Positions 61,314 through 64,000 of a stretch of DNA of 64,000 bases are shown one piece after another. Position numbers and translations under genes: made by a program. Source of the DNA: CAADGV01 sp040290295 (GTDB taxonomy: Bacteria > Bacteroidota > Ignavibacteria > UBA10030 > UBA6906); the NCBI GenBank assembly GCA_040290295.1, contig PSMW01000009.1, positions 1 through 64,000 on the forward strand. The letters are read 5' to 3'. The notes beneath the pieces are model-generated. The model searched no databases. It was not told the DNA's origin and saw only the letters and a list, made by a program, of their open reading frames with translations. Position 1 is the first letter of the stretch. The number at the start of each line of letters is the position of its first letter.

Positions 61314-62498
61314 ATGGCAACACCACACTACAATCCGCAACGCATCCTCTTCCTTGCCGAAGGACAACTCGGCGATCTCCTCTTGCTGACGCCTGCACTG
61401 CGTGCAGTCAAGGAGTCGTTCCCCACATCGTTCCTTGCAGTTCTGGTTGTCGAACGCCGCCTCGCCGAACCAACCCATGCCCCTTCTCCTGAGGTCTTGG
61501 TTGCCTCGCACGCCGAACGTGAACGCATCGCACTCGGTACAAATCCCAACGTGGATGAACTCTACCTGCTCGATCGCCAGGCACTGCGCGCACGACACGG
61601 CATTGCACGCCTGAAAGCAGAGCGCGCCGTCATCAAATGCATCCGCGAAAAAAAATTCGATACCGTCATCTGCACCTTTCCAGAAGATCGCTTCGTGCAG
61701 TGGGCGTTCGCTGCAGGCGCAAACGTTCGCGTCGGACAAAAACATCAAGCCCTCCGTTGGCTTCTCACCCACAAACTCGACAGCGACAAGTCCACTCAAG
61801 GAGTGTTGGCGTACTACTGCGATCTCGTTCGACTCATCGGCGCGAACGTGCAGAGCACACGCACCGAATATCCGATCCCTCCTTCCGCTACACAATGGGC
61901 GGAGACAACGTTGAACACGCTCGGCGTTCATCCCGATTCCCGCATCGTGGCAATCCATCCCGGCGCCAGCGGCGATTACAAAATGTGGCCCCCCGAACGC
62001 TTCGCACTCCTCGCGCAAGAATTATCCAGCCTCGGCAATGTGGTGCTGCTCGTCGGCAGTTCTTTCGATCGTGCGATTCTCGAAGCGATCACATCGACAA
62101 GCCGAGGCACCGTCCGAGAGGTGCACACCGGTGCGAGTGTAGCGAACCTCGCCGCGCTCTTACATCGCGCCCACCTCTGCATCTCCAACGATTCCGGTCC
62201 TCGCCATCTTGCCGTCGCGGTCGGCACGCCGTCGCTCGCGCTCTTTCGTCACCATCACGACAAGGAGTGGGATGTGTATCCCCATTCCTCACGCATCGCC
62301 ATCATCAAAGGCACCGAAGCCTGTCCGGCATGCCCCGCCGGAGTGTGTCGCGACCGTATTGCGCCGGGCGAGCACTTTGGTGCATATTGCCTACGGCAGA
62401 TCCGTGTGGATACGGTCCTGCATCGCGCTGCCGAAATGCTGCGCGAGCAACCCAAGAAATCTACACCCACGCCACAGCATTCGTCGAGGATACGATGA
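61314..62498 (+). CDS. Glycosyltransferase family 9 (heptosyltransferase-like)
   Basis: 394 residues. GT9 pattern: RILFLAEGQLGDLLLLTPALRAVKESFP, KKFDTVICTFPEDRFVQWAF, AIHPGASGDYKMWPPERFALLAQ and CISNDSGPRHLAVAVGTPSLALF, with C-terminal cysteines ACPACPAGVC as in relatives. ATG 61314 lies right after the GC-rich repeat; an upstream in-frame extension would be read from the repeat and is rejected. It overlaps the next gene by ATGA (62495-62498). Third GT9 enzyme in the window. Confidence 0.88.
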   Translation: MATPHYNPQRILFLAEGQLGDLLLLTPALRAVKESFPTSFLAVLVVERRLAEPTHAPSPEVLVASHAERERIALGTNPNVDELYLLDRQALRARHGIARLKAERAVIKCIREKKFDTVICTFPEDRFVQWAFAAGANVRVGQKHQALRWLLTHKLDSDKSTQGVLAYYCDLVRLIGANVQSTRTEYPIPPSATQWAETTLNTLGVHPDSRIVAIHPGASGDYKMWPPERFALLAQELSSLGNVVLLVGSSFDRAILEAITSTSRGTVREVHTGASVANLAALLHRAHLCISNDSGPRHLAVAVGTPSLALFRHHHDKEWDVYPHSSRIAIIKGTEACPACPAGVCRDRIAPGEHFGAYCLRQIRVDTVLHRAAEMLREQPKKSTPTPQHSSRIR

Positions 62499-64000
62499 GG
62501 TTCTTCCTTCTTCTGTGTCTGCTTCCCGCGCTTGCCGCATCTCAGTCGCTGCCCGAAGCAACGTACCGAGCGATCGTCACGGCACAGGACCTGCGCGATG
62601 CGGAAGCGCTCGTGCCGTTCTTCACGGACAGCGATTCGCAAGTGCGCGCACGCGCAGCGCTTGCCTGCGCCTCTGTTCAGGATACCGTGCACATTCCTTA
62701 CCTTCTTCAACTCCTCACCGACAAGAATCTCCATGTTCGCCTTGCCGCCGCGTTTGCCTTGGGGCAGTATCACCCCGTCGTGGATACATTCCAGCGGGAT
62801 GCACTTTCGGGTGCGCTCACGAAGAGGCTTGGCATCGAACCAAATCCCGCTGTGCTGCTACGCGTGCTGGAAGCTCTCGGCAAAGTCGGCAACGAAGCGA
62901 GCCTCAGCCTCGTTGTTGCTGCGGGAGAAACGGCGCCCTCTCCATTGGTGAAAGGAGAGGCAGCGCTTGCCGTGGGGCGTTTCGCGTATCGACAGATCAT
63001 CAGCAAGAGCGCAACCGCCTTTGCCGCACAATGCCTTGCCTTGCGCGATGACGGCGAATCTTGGAAAGCTGCCTACGCTCTCATGCGTATCGCTGGCCCG
63101 AATCTTTTGAAACCACATGAAGAAGAGATCGTTCGGTCATCCTCACACCGCTCCGCCGATGTCCGCATGTTTATTGCAACCGCGCTCGGCGAATTCGGTT
63201 CGTCACGGAAAGCATGCAACGCGCTGCTATCCCTCGTCCGTTCGGAGAAGGATTGGCGAGTGAAAGTGAACGCGCTCAAAGCGCTTGCTCGTGTCGATAC
63301 GGTCTTCTATCCTCGAATGCTGAACGTGCTGCTGCGTAGCGCCACCGATAGCAACGAGCACGGTGCACTCACTGCCCTGACAACCATCGGTGTGCTGCGG
63401 CTGCACCGCTCTTCGTTCGCTGCCGAGTGCCGCAGTTCGCTCGTCGAATTGCTTGAGAGCCGACACCTCTCGCAACGGCGAACACAGGCGGCAGCCACAT
63501 CCCTCGCACGCCTGCTGGGAAAAGAAGCGTATCCCTTGCTGCTGGATCACTTGCAAACCGGCAACCTGACGCAGGAAAGCTTTGCCTCCGCGCTTGCACA
63601 CGTGCCAACGCGTGAGGCGACAGAACATCTGGTGCGGCTCTATCGTGAAGGAGAAATCCAGCAGAAAGTACGCGTCGTCGAATCGCTGCTTGCAAATGTA
63701 CGTACCGCTCCCGAACGAGGAGAGCTGACGCGCATTGCTCGACCTGTGCTTGTCGAAGCGATGCAATCGAACGATATCGCCCTTCTCAGTACTGCCGCGA
63801 CAGCACTTGCCGAGTCGGTATTTACCGACGACGAAACGCCGGCGCTGCTTCTGAATGCTCTCCGCCGACTGAAACCGCCGGACGATACCGAAGCGATCAT
63901 CAGGCTGATGCGACTTCTTGCCGATCTCCGTGCGCAGAGTGCTGTTGCACCCCTCGAGTCGTACTTGCTCGATGGCGACCCGGCTGTTGTTCTGGCAGCG
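62495..64000 (+). CDS. Exported HEAT-repeat protein, 3' end beyond window
   Basis: Open for all 502 codons from ATG 62495 to the right edge, with no stop, so it is partial. Signal peptide MRFFLLLCLLPALAASQS. It then reads as HEAT/armadillo-like helical repeats (SDSQVRARAALACASVQDT, DKNLHVRLAAAFALGQYHP, NPAVLLRVLEALGKVGNEA, SADVRMFIATALGEFGSSR, EKDWRVKVNALKALARVD). Similar proteins in related bacteria often end in a cyclophilin-type peptidyl-prolyl isomerase domain, which would lie outside the window; this is inference. It is coupled to the GT9 gene by ATGA overlap. Confidence 0.82.
   Translation, partial: MRFFLLLCLLPALAASQSLPEATYRAIVTAQDLRDAEALVPFFTDSDSQVRARAALACASVQDTVHIPYLLQLLTDKNLHVRLAAAFALGQYHPVVDTFQRDALSGALTKRLGIEPNPAVLLRVLEALGKVGNEASLSLVVAAGETAPSPLVKGEAALAVGRFAYRQIISKSATAFAAQCLALRDDGESWKAAYALMRIAGPNLLKPHEEEIVRSSSHRSADVRMFIATALGEFGSSRKACNALLSLVRSEKDWRVKVNALKALARVDTVFYPRMLNVLLRSATDSNEHGALTALTTIGVLRLHRSSFAAECRSSLVELLESRHLSQRRTQAAATSLARLLGKEAYPLLLDHLQTGNLTQESFASALAHVPTREATEHLVRLYREGEIQQKVRVVESLLANVRTAPERGELTRIARPVLVEAMQSNDIALLSTAATALAESVFTDDETPALLLNALRRLKPPDDTEAIIRLMRLLADLRAQSAVAPLESYLLDGDPAVVLAA

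Overview
The window looks like a bacterium of the Bacteroidota/Chlorobiota superphylum, most likely a non-phototrophic Ignavibacteria/Kapabacteria-type lineage. This is inferred from type IX secretion (T9SS) C-terminal sorting domains, PorV/PorQ-family outer-membrane proteins, gingipain-like C25 peptidases, an alternative complex III (Act) operon, a TonB-dependent receptor with a carboxypeptidase-regulatory-like N-terminus, and Bacteroidota-type promoters (TTG or TTTG, about 19-21 nt, TAnnTTTG). Genes are tightly packed, often with ATGA overlaps. The sequence is a draft: there is a run of 16 N inside actF, and two genes carry single-base frameshifts at or beside G runs.

Layout. 1-583: repeat-rich intergenic DNA. 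584-2686 (-): NfeD-type membrane protease and slipin. 2917-9913 (+): surface polysaccharide cluster (flippase, three GT4, one GT9 and one GT26 glycosyltransferases, plus an unreported 41-codon ORF). 9910-20768 (+): two tandem, about 1800-residue C25 cysteine peptidases with C-terminal sorting domains. 20980-24517 (+): DPP-IV-like S9 peptidase and citrate synthase with a strong terminator. 24680-28723 (+): a frameshifted radical SAM gene and a frameshifted sialidase-like repeat protein with a T9SS sorting domain. 29008-41499 (+): respiratory supercluster actABCDEF, a small membrane protein, SCO1, and a caa3-type oxidase (ctaCDEF) with the YSHPxV signature of A2-type enzymes. Electrons would pass from quinol through ActABCDEF to the cytochrome c domain of CtaC and then to oxygen.

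41591-45676 (+): cyclase-family lipoprotein, aspartate kinase, endonuclease III and a GT9 glycosyltransferase. 45660-50496 (-): five-gene operon (lipoprotein, photosystem-stability/BNR-like secreted protein, two PorV/PorQ proteins, thioredoxin-like protein). 50719-54745: site-2 protease, a small exported protein made of three identical 13-residue repeats (51847-52056), an unknown eight-segment membrane protein and a degenerate sigma-54-type AAA+ regulator. 54808-56812 (-): RMD1/DUF155 protein and GT2 glycosyltransferase. 56967-61133 (+): lipoprotein, TonB-dependent receptor, TatD-radical SAM fusion. 61314-64000 (+): GT9 glycosyltransferase and a HEAT-repeat protein running off the right edge.

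The most unusual object is the tri-repeat peptide gene at 51847-52056 (-). Its three 39-nt units differ at 7 to 11 third-codon positions yet encode the identical 13 residues, so the peptide has been held by selection. It has an export-type N-terminus, its own terminator, and an intramembrane protease gene directly downstream. I do not recognise it; a multi-copy secreted or signalling peptide is my inference.
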